Part shown: positions 8,402 to 16,033 of the stretch, piece after piece
Layout of the letters: every line of letters starts with the position of its first letter
Numbering within the stretch: the first letter of the stretch is position 1
DNA from: CAMBDS01 sp964355675
GTDB taxonomy: Bacteria; Electryoneota; AABM5-125-24; Hatepunaeales; Hatepunaeaceae
Length of the DNA stretch: 64,000 bases
Assembly (NCBI GenBank): GCA_964355675.1
Contig: CAYHEC010000002.1
Coordinates: forward strand, 124,001 to 188,000
Direction: 5' to 3'
Program-made: the position numbers and the translations under genes
Notes under the pieces: model-generated
Databases searched by the model: none
The model's input: the letters and a program-made list of their open reading frames with translations, nothing else
What the model was told of the DNA's origin: nothing

Positions 8402-8725
8402 TTAACCGCAGAACGATTTGCCACACCCACAAGTCTTGGCGGCATTGGGATTGAAGAACGTAAAGCCAGAATTCATAAGATCATTCGAAAAATCAAGCGT
8501 TGAACCGTCAAGGTGAGGCATACTCTCTTGATCGACAAGCACTTTTATACCGGATGATTCATATATTTGGTCGCCTTCGAGTATCTGGTCATCAAGAGCA
8601 AGAAAATATTCAAGCCCTGAGCACCCGCCGCCATGAACCCCGATGCGAAGATGGGAGTCGGGTTGATTTTGCTCAGCAATAAGATTTTGAATCTGCTTAA
8701 CCGCTGTCTCAGTGACTGTTATCAT
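8402..8725 (-). CDS. A-type Fe-S cluster carrier (IscA/ErpA/SufA family)
   Basis: The 107-residue protein has the HesB/IscA fold signature with the three ligand cysteines: Cys35 in HGGGCSGLEY and Cys99/Cys101 in TCGCGKSF, plus an extra Cys106. These proteins receive Fe-S clusters from a scaffold and pass them to apo-enzymes. It is the first gene of a four-gene minus-strand operon with a bacilliredoxin and a DUF2480 protein, and shares a divergent control region of about 200 bp with coaD. Confidence 0.95.
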   Translation of the reverse strand: MITVTETAVKQIQNLIAEQNQPDSHLRIGVHGGGCSGLEYFLALDDQILEGDQIYESSGIKVLVDQESMPHLDGSTLDFSNDLMNSGFTFFNPNAAKTCGCGKSFCG

Positions 8726-8846
8726 ACCTTTTCCTCAAGTTAGATTGTTGGAGATAAACGTGCCATAATATTAAGGCACCTAGTTCGAGCATATAATACG
8801 TTTATCAAGAGAAGACGTGGGGAATTGGAATGACAGGTTTGACTTT

Positions 8847-8862
8847 GTACATTTTAATGTAC
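8847..8862. promoter_or_regulatory. GTACATT dyad in the iscA-coaD divergent region
   Basis: GTACATT and AATGTAC flank TT. A perfect AT-rich dyad of this size midway between divergent genes may be an operator. No regulator is known here, and chance cannot be excluded. Confidence 0.3.
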
Positions 8863-8931
8863 CTTTATTAATCGAGTGTGACAAATCTTGTCCACCGAAG
8901 GAAAACATTGTAACTTATTTCCCATACTCAG

Positions 8932-9444
8932 ATGAATAACGAAATTAGTCACCCTGCAACCCCACGCCTGATCGCGGTTTATCCCGGCACTTTCGACCCG
9001 ATCACCTTCGGACATTTGGATATCATTCGCAGAGCCGCGCCGATTTTTCAGAAGGTGCTGGTAACGATTGCTATAAATAGTTCGAAACAACCGCTTTTTT
9101 CCATCGAGGAGCGTCTCGATATGATGCATCATTCCCTCGAAGGAATTGCTGGAGTTGAAGTCGGAAAATTTGGCGGACTCGTCGTCGATTATGCAAGCCA
9201 GGTCGGTGCAAGCGTCTTAATCCGAGGATTGCGAGCGATCAGTGATTTTGAATATGAATTTCAAATTGCGCTGATGAATCGAAAGCAACACTCGGGAGTT
9301 GACACTGTATTCCTGATGCCAGACGAGCGCTATACATATCTAAGTTCAAGCCTGATCAAAGAGATCGCACGGCATAACGGTTCTGTCGATGAGTTTGTTC
9401 CAGCATACGTTGCCGAACGTTTGAAAGAAAAGCTCCGAAAATGA
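8932..9444 (+). CDS. coaD: Phosphopantetheine adenylyltransferase
   Basis: The 170-residue enzyme joins 4'-phosphopantetheine and ATP to make dephospho-CoA, the penultimate step of CoA synthesis. It shows the nucleotidyltransferase motif YPGTFDPITFGHLDII (the TxGH signature near residues 22-29), RGLRAISDFEYEFQIALMNR and the YTYLSSSLIKEIA motif near the end. Length fits the family (about 160). The stop overlaps the start of pta by four bases (ATGA), so CoA synthesis is coupled to acetyl-CoA use. Confidence 0.97.
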   Translation: MNNEISHPATPRLIAVYPGTFDPITFGHLDIIRRAAPIFQKVLVTIAINSSKQPLFSIEERLDMMHHSLEGIAGVEVGKFGGLVVDYASQVGASVLIRGLRAISDFEYEFQIALMNRKQHSGVDTVFLMPDERYTYLSSSLIKEIARHNGSVDEFVPAYVAERLKEKLRK

Positions 9445-11540
9445 AAAACATCTACATCACGGCTACCGAGCCACGAAGCGGAAAAAGCGCTGTAGCGCTC
9501 GGTCTCTACAAATTACTTAGTGAATCAACCGAAAAAATTGGATTTCTTAAACCAATTGGTCGAGATCTGCGCGGCGATGAGGACCCCGACATTGCCCTCG
9601 TCAAAGATCTCTTCGGTATAAAAACTCCTTCAGAACTCATCTCGCCCGTCAAAATGAATGAAGCAAAGAGCTACATTGCATCAGGAAATACAGACGGATT
9701 GCTGACTAAAATCCTGCGAGCCAGCAATGCTATAAATGCCGATTGTGATATTACTATTGTCGAAGGAACAGATTTCTCCGGGACTATTTCTGCCCTCGAA
9801 TTCGACATCAATGCCGACATTTCTAAAACACTCGACGCCCCGGTTATCATGATCGCCAACGGTCAAGGAAGAAACGTCCAGGAAATCATCGGGCAAGTCA
9901 ACGCCGCACGAGAATCTTTTGACGCCCGCGGGTGCGACTTTGTCGGAGCGATTGTAACCAAGGTCGATCCTGAAAAACTCGCTCAAATCTCCACAACTCT
10001 CGAACGAGAATTTGCCCGCACAAAGCTCGACCTGTTAGGCGTGATTCCGTACGATCCACTTCTCGGCAAACCAAGGATGCGCGAGATTGCCAATAAAGTC
10101 GGCGCTAAAGTACTGTTCGGTTCCGAATACCTGAACAATCTCGTCTCGCAAACTCGAGTTGCGGCTATGACTATAGGAAACCTGCTTGGCAGACTAAGTG
10201 ATGGAATGTTGCTGATTACTCCGGGCGACAGAGAAGATGTGCTGTTGGCGGCGATGGTTTCCCGCGTCTCAGGAACATACCCTAACATTTCTGGCGTCAT
10301 CCTGACTGGAGGTTACGAACCATCAGATTCGGTAAAAAAACTGATCGGAGGACTCTCTGGATTTAGTATTCCTATCCTGTTATTGCCTCTCGATACGTTT
10401 GAAACAGCCATCAAGATTAGCCAGATGGAGGTCTCGCTATATGCTGATGATCTCCAGAAAATCGATGCGCTATACCGCTCAACGCACCGATATGTTATCA
10501 GAGATAAACTCGACAAATTCTTCCAGCTAAAACGAACCCCCAAACAAACCCCGATTGCCTTCCTGAACGGTTTAATTGAGCGGTCGCAAAGCCTGAAAAA
10601 ACGGATTGTAATGCCCGAGGGAAATGAGGATAGAACGCTTAAAGCTGTTTCAAGAGTTCTTGATGAGAAAATCGCCGATATCATCCTGCTCGGCGATCCA
10701 AACGCAATTCGAGAAAAAGCCATCCGACTCGACGCCAAAATCGATGGTGCTACGATAATCGATCCAGCCGCATCGGACAGGCTGGAAGCCTATGCAGACG
10801 CCTATTTCCAGATGCGCCAACACAAAGGAATAACGCGCGACCACGCCCATGATGTAATGATCGATCCGATTTACTTTGGAACAATGATGGTCGAACTTGG
10901 AGACGCCGACGGTCTGGTTTCTGGAGCCGTTCACACCACACGCCATACCATCACTCCGGCTTTTCAGATCATAAAAATGCGACCCGGCATTTCGCTGGTC
11001 TCAAGCGTTTTCTTTATGTGTCTGGAGGATAAGGTACTCGTTTATGGCGATTGTGCAGTCAACCCCAATCCTACGGCTGAGGAGCTTGCCGATATTGCAA
11101 TATCTTCTGCTGAAACAGCCGCATCTTTCGGCTTTGAGCCGCTCGTCGCGATGCTTTCTTACTCGACTGGGGCTTCAGGAGTCGGCCCTGAAGTAGAACG
11201 TGTTGTTCAAGCAACCGAAATCGTCCGTAAAAAGGCGGCAAACCTGAAGGTTGAAGGCCCCATTCAGTATGACGCCGCTATTTCCCTTGAAACCGCTAAA
11301 GCCAAACTTCCCGACAGTTCGGTTGCAGGTCACGCAAACGTCTTCATCTTCCCCGACCTGAACTCGGGAAACACAGCCTATAAGGCGGTACAACGCTCAG
11401 CACATGCTATTGCCGTCGGTCCGGTTCTTCAGGGGCTCAACAAACCGGTAAACGATTTGTCGCGTGGTTGCCTTGTCGAAGATATCGTCTATACTGTTGC
11501 CATCACTGCTATTCAAGCACAAGGGGTTCAAATAAAATAG
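9441..11540 (+). CDS. pta: Phosphate acetyltransferase, long form
   Basis: This 699-residue enzyme interconverts acetyl-CoA and acetyl phosphate. The N-terminal part (from IYITATEPRSGKSAVALGLY, a P-loop dethiobiotin-synthase-like domain) and a DRTGG-like middle domain precede the catalytic PTA domain (from about residue 375, RSQSLKKRIVMPEGNEDRTLKA). The catalytic domain contains GDADGLVSGAVHTT and SYSTGASGVGPEV. This domain order is that of the E. coli-type long Pta, which is allosterically controlled. No acetate kinase gene follows. It is translationally coupled to coaD. Confidence 0.97.
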   Translation: MKNIYITATEPRSGKSAVALGLYKLLSESTEKIGFLKPIGRDLRGDEDPDIALVKDLFGIKTPSELISPVKMNEAKSYIASGNTDGLLTKILRASNAINADCDITIVEGTDFSGTISALEFDINADISKTLDAPVIMIANGQGRNVQEIIGQVNAARESFDARGCDFVGAIVTKVDPEKLAQISTTLEREFARTKLDLLGVIPYDPLLGKPRMREIANKVGAKVLFGSEYLNNLVSQTRVAAMTIGNLLGRLSDGMLLITPGDREDVLLAAMVSRVSGTYPNISGVILTGGYEPSDSVKKLIGGLSGFSIPILLLPLDTFETAIKISQMEVSLYADDLQKIDALYRSTHRYVIRDKLDKFFQLKRTPKQTPIAFLNGLIERSQSLKKRIVMPEGNEDRTLKAVSRVLDEKIADIILLGDPNAIREKAIRLDAKIDGATIIDPAASDRLEAYADAYFQMRQHKGITRDHAHDVMIDPIYFGTMMVELGDADGLVSGAVHTTRHTITPAFQIIKMRPGISLVSSVFFMCLEDKVLVYGDCAVNPNPTAEELADIAISSAETAASFGFEPLVAMLSYSTGASGVGPEVERVVQATEIVRKKAANLKVEGPIQYDAAISLETAKAKLPDSSVAGHANVFIFPDLNSGNTAYKAVQRSAHAIAVGPVLQGLNKPVNDLSRGCLVEDIVYTVAITAIQAQGVQIK

Positions 11541-11696
11541 ATTTCAAAATACCATTTGGAAGTATCGTTTTTCGACGGGAGAGATGCTAAATTATAAGGA
11601 TGGGGTAAATTCATCTGCCATCATCGTCGGATGAGCCATTATGCCAGGATTCTATTCCGAATTCCACTCTTTTTCTGAAATGGAAATTATTGTTTT

Positions 11697-12020
11697 ATGC
11701 CCACATACGAGTACCAATGCCTTGACTGCGAACGAAAAGTCGAATACTTTCAAAGCATGCATGAACCTCCGGTTACCGAATGCCCTACTTGCCATGGCAA
11801 ATTGAGTCGTCTGGTATCAAGCGGAACCGGGCTGATTTTTAAAGGTAGCGGTTTTTATATAACAGATTACAAAAAATCGAATAGTTCTCCCGTTGCCTCA
11901 TCCAATGACAAACCTGTTGCAACTGACGAGAATAAATCTGAGAATAAATCTGAGCCAAAACCCGCCGTGTCCAAAGATACAGCCGTGTCCAAAGATACAT
12001 CAGAGACGAAAAATTCATAA
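11697..12020 (+). CDS. FmdB family zinc-ribbon protein
   Basis: The 107-residue product begins MPTYEYQCLDCERKVEYFQ and has a second pair CPTCHGKL, giving a CxxC-x(n)-CxxC zinc ribbon of the FmdB/YhhA-like regulatory family. KGSGFYITDYK is the usual end of the domain. The tail (from about residue 60) is low-complexity and has two in-frame duplications, ENKSENKSE and VSKDTAVSKDT, which look like recent slippage. The family was named for a putative formamidase regulator, but its general role is unknown. Confidence 0.88.
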   Translation: MPTYEYQCLDCERKVEYFQSMHEPPVTECPTCHGKLSRLVSSGTGLIFKGSGFYITDYKKSNSSPVASSNDKPVATDENKSENKSEPKPAVSKDTAVSKDTSETKNS

Positions 12021-12053
12021 TTACTGATTTTAATACCTTAGGGGAGTACACGG

Positions 12054-12257
12054 TTGAAAAAAATGTTATTCGATTCCATGCCGGATCTCAAAAAGATGAT
12101 CGACATTTTTGAGAAAAACAACCTCGAGTACAGTTGGCATTTCCTGAACAAAAAGTACGAGATCCATCTCGGTGACACAAATCCGGATCATGTGAAATTA
12201 ATCCTCAAAAATATCGGCAATACTGTCCCATTCAAATGGGGGGACTACTATTGGTAG
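12054..12257 (+). CDS. Small protein of unknown function (67 aa)
   Basis: It starts at TTG behind a clear GGGGAG. The product is basic and aromatic, ending FKWGDYYW, with no signal peptide or membrane segment. It lies 33 bases after the FmdB-type gene and 28 bases before another small unknown gene, so the three probably form one transcript. I do not recognise the family. Confidence 0.6.
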   Translation: MKKMLFDSMPDLKKMIDIFEKNNLEYSWHFLNKKYEIHLGDTNPDHVKLILKNIGNTVPFKWGDYYW

Positions 12258-12285
12258 TCCATAAAAACAACAAAGGGGACTTGAA

Positions 12286-12621
12286 TTGAAAATTCCGAGG
12301 GAACTTCCTAAGCCGATGTTTATTCGAGCCAATGACTATGTGACCATCATGGGCGCGGATTACATCATCAAACGCAATGAATTCAATCAGATGATTGCTG
12401 TCATTGGTCGCGTGGCACGACGTCTACCCGGTGAAAAAGAAGTGATCTGGGCGCTCAAAGCCCGCCGACCAGTCGCCTGCTGGGGAGCAAAATATTTTAT
12501 GTGGGATTTTATCGATATGGAGGTCATCGATCCGATCAAAGCCGCCATTTGGGAGGCGGATCGTCGTCGAGGCATTCCCATACCAGCCCCCACCGCCACA
12601 AACGATTCTCTCTACGATTAA
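12286..12621 (+). CDS. Small protein of unknown function (111 aa)
   Basis: It starts at TTG behind AAAGGGG. The compact product has NDYVTIMGADYIIKRNEFNQ and a Trp-rich middle (IWALKARRPVACWGAKYFMW), then a proline-rich tail. No known domain is recognised. An intrinsic terminator follows the stop by 30 bases, so this gene ends the coaD-side transcript. Confidence 0.6.
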   Translation: MKIPRELPKPMFIRANDYVTIMGADYIIKRNEFNQMIAVIGRVARRLPGEKEVIWALKARRPVACWGAKYFMWDFIDMEVIDPIKAAIWEADRRRGIPIPAPTATNDSLYD

Positions 12622-12650
12622 TTCGGCGTCTGCAAAATTATTCTCAATAT

Positions 12651-12685
12651 AAAGTCAGTTCACCCAACGGGATGAACTGACTTTT
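12651..12685 (+). terminator. Rho-independent terminator
   Basis: AAAGTCAGTTCA (12651-12662) pairs with TGAACTGACTTT (12673-12684), and the strand runs on into TTTTCTTGT. It follows the last small plus-strand gene. Confidence 0.82.
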
Positions 12686-12693
12686 CTTGTGTT

Positions 12694-12719
12694 GCGACAG
12701 GGTGTCCGCACCCTGTCGC
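12694..12719. repeat. Palindrome, GCGACAGGGTG family
   Basis: GCGACAGGGTG and CACCCTGTCGC flank a four-base loop. Relatives lie at 15965, 19702, 20598, 20638 and 28918. Confidence 0.8.
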
Positions 12720-12776
12720 GATAAATCACAAATACACCGCAGTATGGGGAAATCCTGCGGCAGTTTAATCCCGCTT

Positions 12777-12800
12777 AGGTCGGGTCTCCAGCCCGACAAG
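12777..12800. repeat. Palindrome, GTCGGGnnnnnnCCCGAC family
   Basis: GTCGGG and CCCGAC arms flank TCTCCAG. The same element recurs, with one mismatch, at 59922. Confidence 0.6.
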
Positions 12801-12835
12801 AGCTACTCATGCTCCTGTATTAGAATAACCTCAGC

Positions 12836-15748
12836 CTATTTCCCACCTTCTCTGAGAACCCTCGCGTAAGCCGCCTTGACGACCGGATCGTACTCATCTT
12901 CCATTTGTGCTTCAATTCTGATGCGACCCTTCTCACCTGCATTTCGATAAACTGCGACAATAGCTTCTGACCTGAGTGACGGATCGTCGTCATTTAGAAA
13001 TCTCTCGACGATGCCCAATGCCTTGCGACGGGCGTCCTTATCTGCTGTCGATGCGCTGTCGGCAAGTGACTTCGCTATCTTTCCCAAGGCATTGATCGCC
13101 AATCCCTTACCTCTTGGGTTGTAGGGGCGAATTAACTCGCCCTTACCTTCAGAAAGGTAATCATCCAGTGATATAATCGATTTCTTGCCGTAACCGACCA
13201 CAGCCTCCCAGGCTGAAGCCCTGATGCTGAACATCGGATCGTTCAATAATTCCACTACATAACTCACCGCTGAGGAATCCTTCAACGATTTTAACGCCCC
13301 AAGCGCGGCAAGTCGGCGACGCTCCTTCGAGTCTTTCACGTACTTTAAAACTGTTGGCGTTGCGCTCAAATCTCCAATCTCACCTAATGATCCCAGGATT
13401 GCATTGTAAGATTTTTCAGCAGACTTTACGCTCAACAGTTTCGAGAGAGGTCCCACCGCCGGTTTCCATTTAATTATTCCCAGCATCGCGGCACTGTTGC
13501 CTATCACGAATCGATTATTTATCGGGTCCAATTTAGCAATCAGCAATGGGCCGGCAGTATCCGGATATGCCTTAACCAAATCCTCAAGAGGTCTTCGCTC
13601 AAGCCCATCCTGCGTATCGATTTTATGCTCGATTGCCCAACGCACTGCTTCGACACCTTTGGTCATCAATGCTTTTCTTGCCCGTCTGACCGACGCTATC
13701 GCATTACCTACTTCCCACCCTGAGGCAGTTGTAAAAAGCTCCTCGACGGTTTTAGCGGAATCCTCGGCTGTCAGAATCGCTTCAGGAATCGGCTCCTCCC
13801 GATCACTTGCTACGATATCCCGCGCCATATCGATCCCAATTCCCCAGCCAGATTGAATCCATAGCGATGAGTCGGCCGCCGCTTCTCTTTCTGGGTAAAC
13901 GTCGTCACCCTCTTCATCCAAAAATATCGCCGCTCCGCCGAAACCTCGCGCCCATCGGACGTTGCCAAGACTTGTTCCTCCTGGCCGAGGAAGGTAGGTG
14001 TCATTGCCAAGTCTATCAATAAATAGTCCGAATGAATTGGTCAGTGATCCTCCCCACCCATCACAAGTACCGTATGAATCATCTCCCGATCCATCCACGA
14101 AAATCCCGACTGACAGGTCGTGAGGAGTCCCCCCCACGACGCCCATTCGTGAGCGGTATTGATCGTCGCCCGCTTTGTCGTAAAACGCTCCAAGCGACAA
14201 GTGGATACCTGATCCTATGCCGTAATGAGCCAGCGAATAGCGGTCGTTGCCGCCATCGTCAACCAAAATACCCAGTGAGTACCAATAGGATGAACCAAAA
14301 CTCATCACTTCTGCGTCATAAAAATCTACACCTCCCCCCCGGTCGTAGAGTACGGCAATTCCTCCGCCGGCGCGAGGCCTCCACCCCATTCCAAACCCTC
14401 CCGAAAAAGAGCGATTATCGTGTGGAAGCAGTGGTTCGTGGAGGTAAGCGCCGCCGCAACGGTAGTTGTCGTCACCGCCATTATCATAAATCAATCCATA
14501 TCCATAAGTCCCCGCAAAACCTTGCGCCCAACAAGTGCTTATATAGCGCTCATCACCATTCCCATCCTCCAAAAGCAATCCAACCCCGCAGTGAGCCGCT
14601 CCCTGCACAAAATATTCGCCCCGGTAGTCGTCAGAACCACTGCCATGATCGGCAAGTATTCCTACCCCGAATAATCCCGCTCCATGAGCATAGGCTCCGG
14701 CTCGATAACTATCCGACCCATCGCGGTCAACCAGCAAACCGATACCTAAAAATCCAGCCCCCTGACTCAAACCGTACCCGAAAGCGTCATAGTAATCGTC
14801 ACCTTTCAGGTCGATCAAAAGTCCATAAGGCTGATGCAATTCACCAAATCCTGTCCCAACACGACCGCGATATACATCGTTGCCACCGAGATCGATGATT
14901 GCGGCGAAGTCACCGCTATAAACGTTATCGCCTTCACCACCAATAACAAATGTCCCCCACTCAGTCTGACGATAAAGAAGAACATCGCCGGAAACATCCT
15001 TCATTTTGCCTGGAAGAGCAGTAAGCGAGCAAGGATTGGACGCTATTCCGCGTGCTGTTAACTGACCTGCCGGAACGACGATCTTGGCGGCGTCGAGCAA
15101 GGCGTTCATATTAAGTTTCTTGATAATATCGAGCAGTCGGTCGGTAGTCACCTTCCGGCTTGTATCGACCAGAATTCCCGCTTCGCGTTGCCACAAACCT
15201 TTCATCAAATTATTGATGGAATCGCCTCCCTCGCTCCATAGTACAGGCGCCATCATGATCAGATCAACCCTATCGATGCTGTCAAGCTCAGCGTAAAATG
15301 CTTTGCGCATCGGCTCGGCGGTCTCCAGTGCCTCTGTCCAACCTCGGAATGGATCGGATGGGTCATAAGAAATTTCTGGAGCCTGAGTCTGTTTATAATC
15401 CTGCTTGCGTGGCAGATCAATGTGAAGTTGCTCCTGAATGAACTCCAGCAATTGCAAAGGCTTGCCCCAAGATGAATCAATCTCGTTCGTCGTCCGATCG
15501 ACATACCCAGGTAGAGCAAGGGGGTCGTTTAAATATTTCTCGACAATGTCAAGACGAAAAGTGTCGTCATCTACCCAAAGTTTATCGAAACCGAGTTCTT
15601 CTGGCTTCAAATCGATAAGCTTGAGAGCGCTATCGATCATTACTCGGTCAAGGGAATCGAGCATTTGTGCATTCGATATCGTTGGAAGCAACGCGATGAA
15701 AGAAAAGCTCAGAAGACTGACGAAACGGAAAAATGACCGCTTGGGCAC
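12836..15748 (-). CDS. Large secreted protein with about twelve GDDxY repeats and C-terminal HEAT-like repeats
   Basis: The GTG at 15748 is chosen because AGGAGG sits six bases upstream; a longer frame begins at 15793 but lacks a site. The 970-residue product starts with a signal peptide (basic VPKRSFFRF, core to ISNAQ). From about residue 270 to 640 it has about twelve repeats of the pattern G(D/N)D.YR followed by a glycine-rich turn such as GIGLLVDRDGSDSY. These suggest a calcium-binding or beta-solenoid array. The C-terminal third has helical pairs (SAMLGIIKWKPAVGPLSKLL, LGEIGDLSATPTVLKYVKD) typical of HEAT-like repeats. It is probably periplasmic or surface-exposed. No enzyme motif is visible and the function is unknown. 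Confidence 0.85.
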   Translation of the reverse strand: MPKRSFFRFVSLLSFSFIALLPTISNAQMLDSLDRVMIDSALKLIDLKPEELGFDKLWVDDDTFRLDIVEKYLNDPLALPGYVDRTTNEIDSSWGKPLQLLEFIQEQLHIDLPRKQDYKQTQAPEISYDPSDPFRGWTEALETAEPMRKAFYAELDSIDRVDLIMMAPVLWSEGGDSINNLMKGLWQREAGILVDTSRKVTTDRLLDIIKKLNMNALLDAAKIVVPAGQLTARGIASNPCSLTALPGKMKDVSGDVLLYRQTEWGTFVIGGEGDNVYSGDFAAIIDLGGNDVYRGRVGTGFGELHQPYGLLIDLKGDDYYDAFGYGLSQGAGFLGIGLLVDRDGSDSYRAGAYAHGAGLFGVGILADHGSGSDDYRGEYFVQGAAHCGVGLLLEDGNGDERYISTCWAQGFAGTYGYGLIYDNGGDDNYRCGGAYLHEPLLPHDNRSFSGGFGMGWRPRAGGGIAVLYDRGGGVDFYDAEVMSFGSSYWYSLGILVDDGGNDRYSLAHYGIGSGIHLSLGAFYDKAGDDQYRSRMGVVGGTPHDLSVGIFVDGSGDDSYGTCDGWGGSLTNSFGLFIDRLGNDTYLPRPGGTSLGNVRWARGFGGAAIFLDEEGDDVYPEREAAADSSLWIQSGWGIGIDMARDIVASDREEPIPEAILTAEDSAKTVEELFTTASGWEVGNAIASVRRARKALMTKGVEAVRWAIEHKIDTQDGLERRPLEDLVKAYPDTAGPLLIAKLDPINNRFVIGNSAAMLGIIKWKPAVGPLSKLLSVKSAEKSYNAILGSLGEIGDLSATPTVLKYVKDSKERRRLAALGALKSLKDSSAVSYVVELLNDPMFSIRASAWEAVVGYGKKSIISLDDYLSEGKGELIRPYNPRGKGLAINALGKIAKSLADSASTADKDARRKALGIVERFLNDDDPSLRSEAIVAVYRNAGEKGRIRIEAQMEDEYDPVVKAAYARVLREGGK

Positions 15749-15876
15749 GAGAACCTCCTTTGGATGATGAAAATTAGTTAGTGTAAGATACAAGTTGTAA
15801 GCTAAAGGTGAAACTCCTCCGAGCCAAGTTCGCTGAACTTCTCAAATTTCGTTTGCGTCGATAAAGGCAATATAAA

Positions 15877-15910
15877 TAAAGCTGCCAACCCTCTGGGGTT
15901 GACAGCTTTA
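15877..15910 (-). terminator. Terminator of the redox operon
   Basis: TAAAGCTG and CAACCC pair with GGGTTG and CAGCTTTA with one internal mismatch and a four-base loop. Read on the minus strand, the stem is followed by TTTAT. It lies about 120 bases beyond the stop at 16034. Confidence 0.7.
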
Positions 15911-15929
15911 CTAAACCATCGCTGAAGTG

Positions 15930-15943
15930 CTGTCACGTGACAG
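15930..15943. repeat. CTGTCACGTGACAG palindrome
   Basis: This is a perfect 14-base palindrome. The same core is tandemly repeated at 61130-61223 and appears in looser form at 54747 and 62361. Confidence 0.65.
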
Positions 15944-15964
15944 ACAAGTAAACAAAATTTATGT

Positions 15965-15990
15965 GTCGCAGGGGGAGACCACCCTGCGAC
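15965..15990. repeat. Palindrome, GTCGCAGGG family
   Basis: GTCGCAGGG and CCCTGCGAC flank an eight-base core. It lies just before the end of the redox operon. Confidence 0.75.
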
Positions 15991-16033
15991 ACAATCTCGT
16001 ATTCTCATACAGACTTAACCGTGGTATATGACT

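Noticed and set aside
8761..8800. A second GTGCCA-type sigma-54 promoter before iscA
   Set aside because: The -24 box is present, but there is no GC at the -12 position.
14032..14898. Plus-strand 288-codon open frame
   Set aside because: It is antisense to the GDDxY repeat protein and its composition follows from the repeats.
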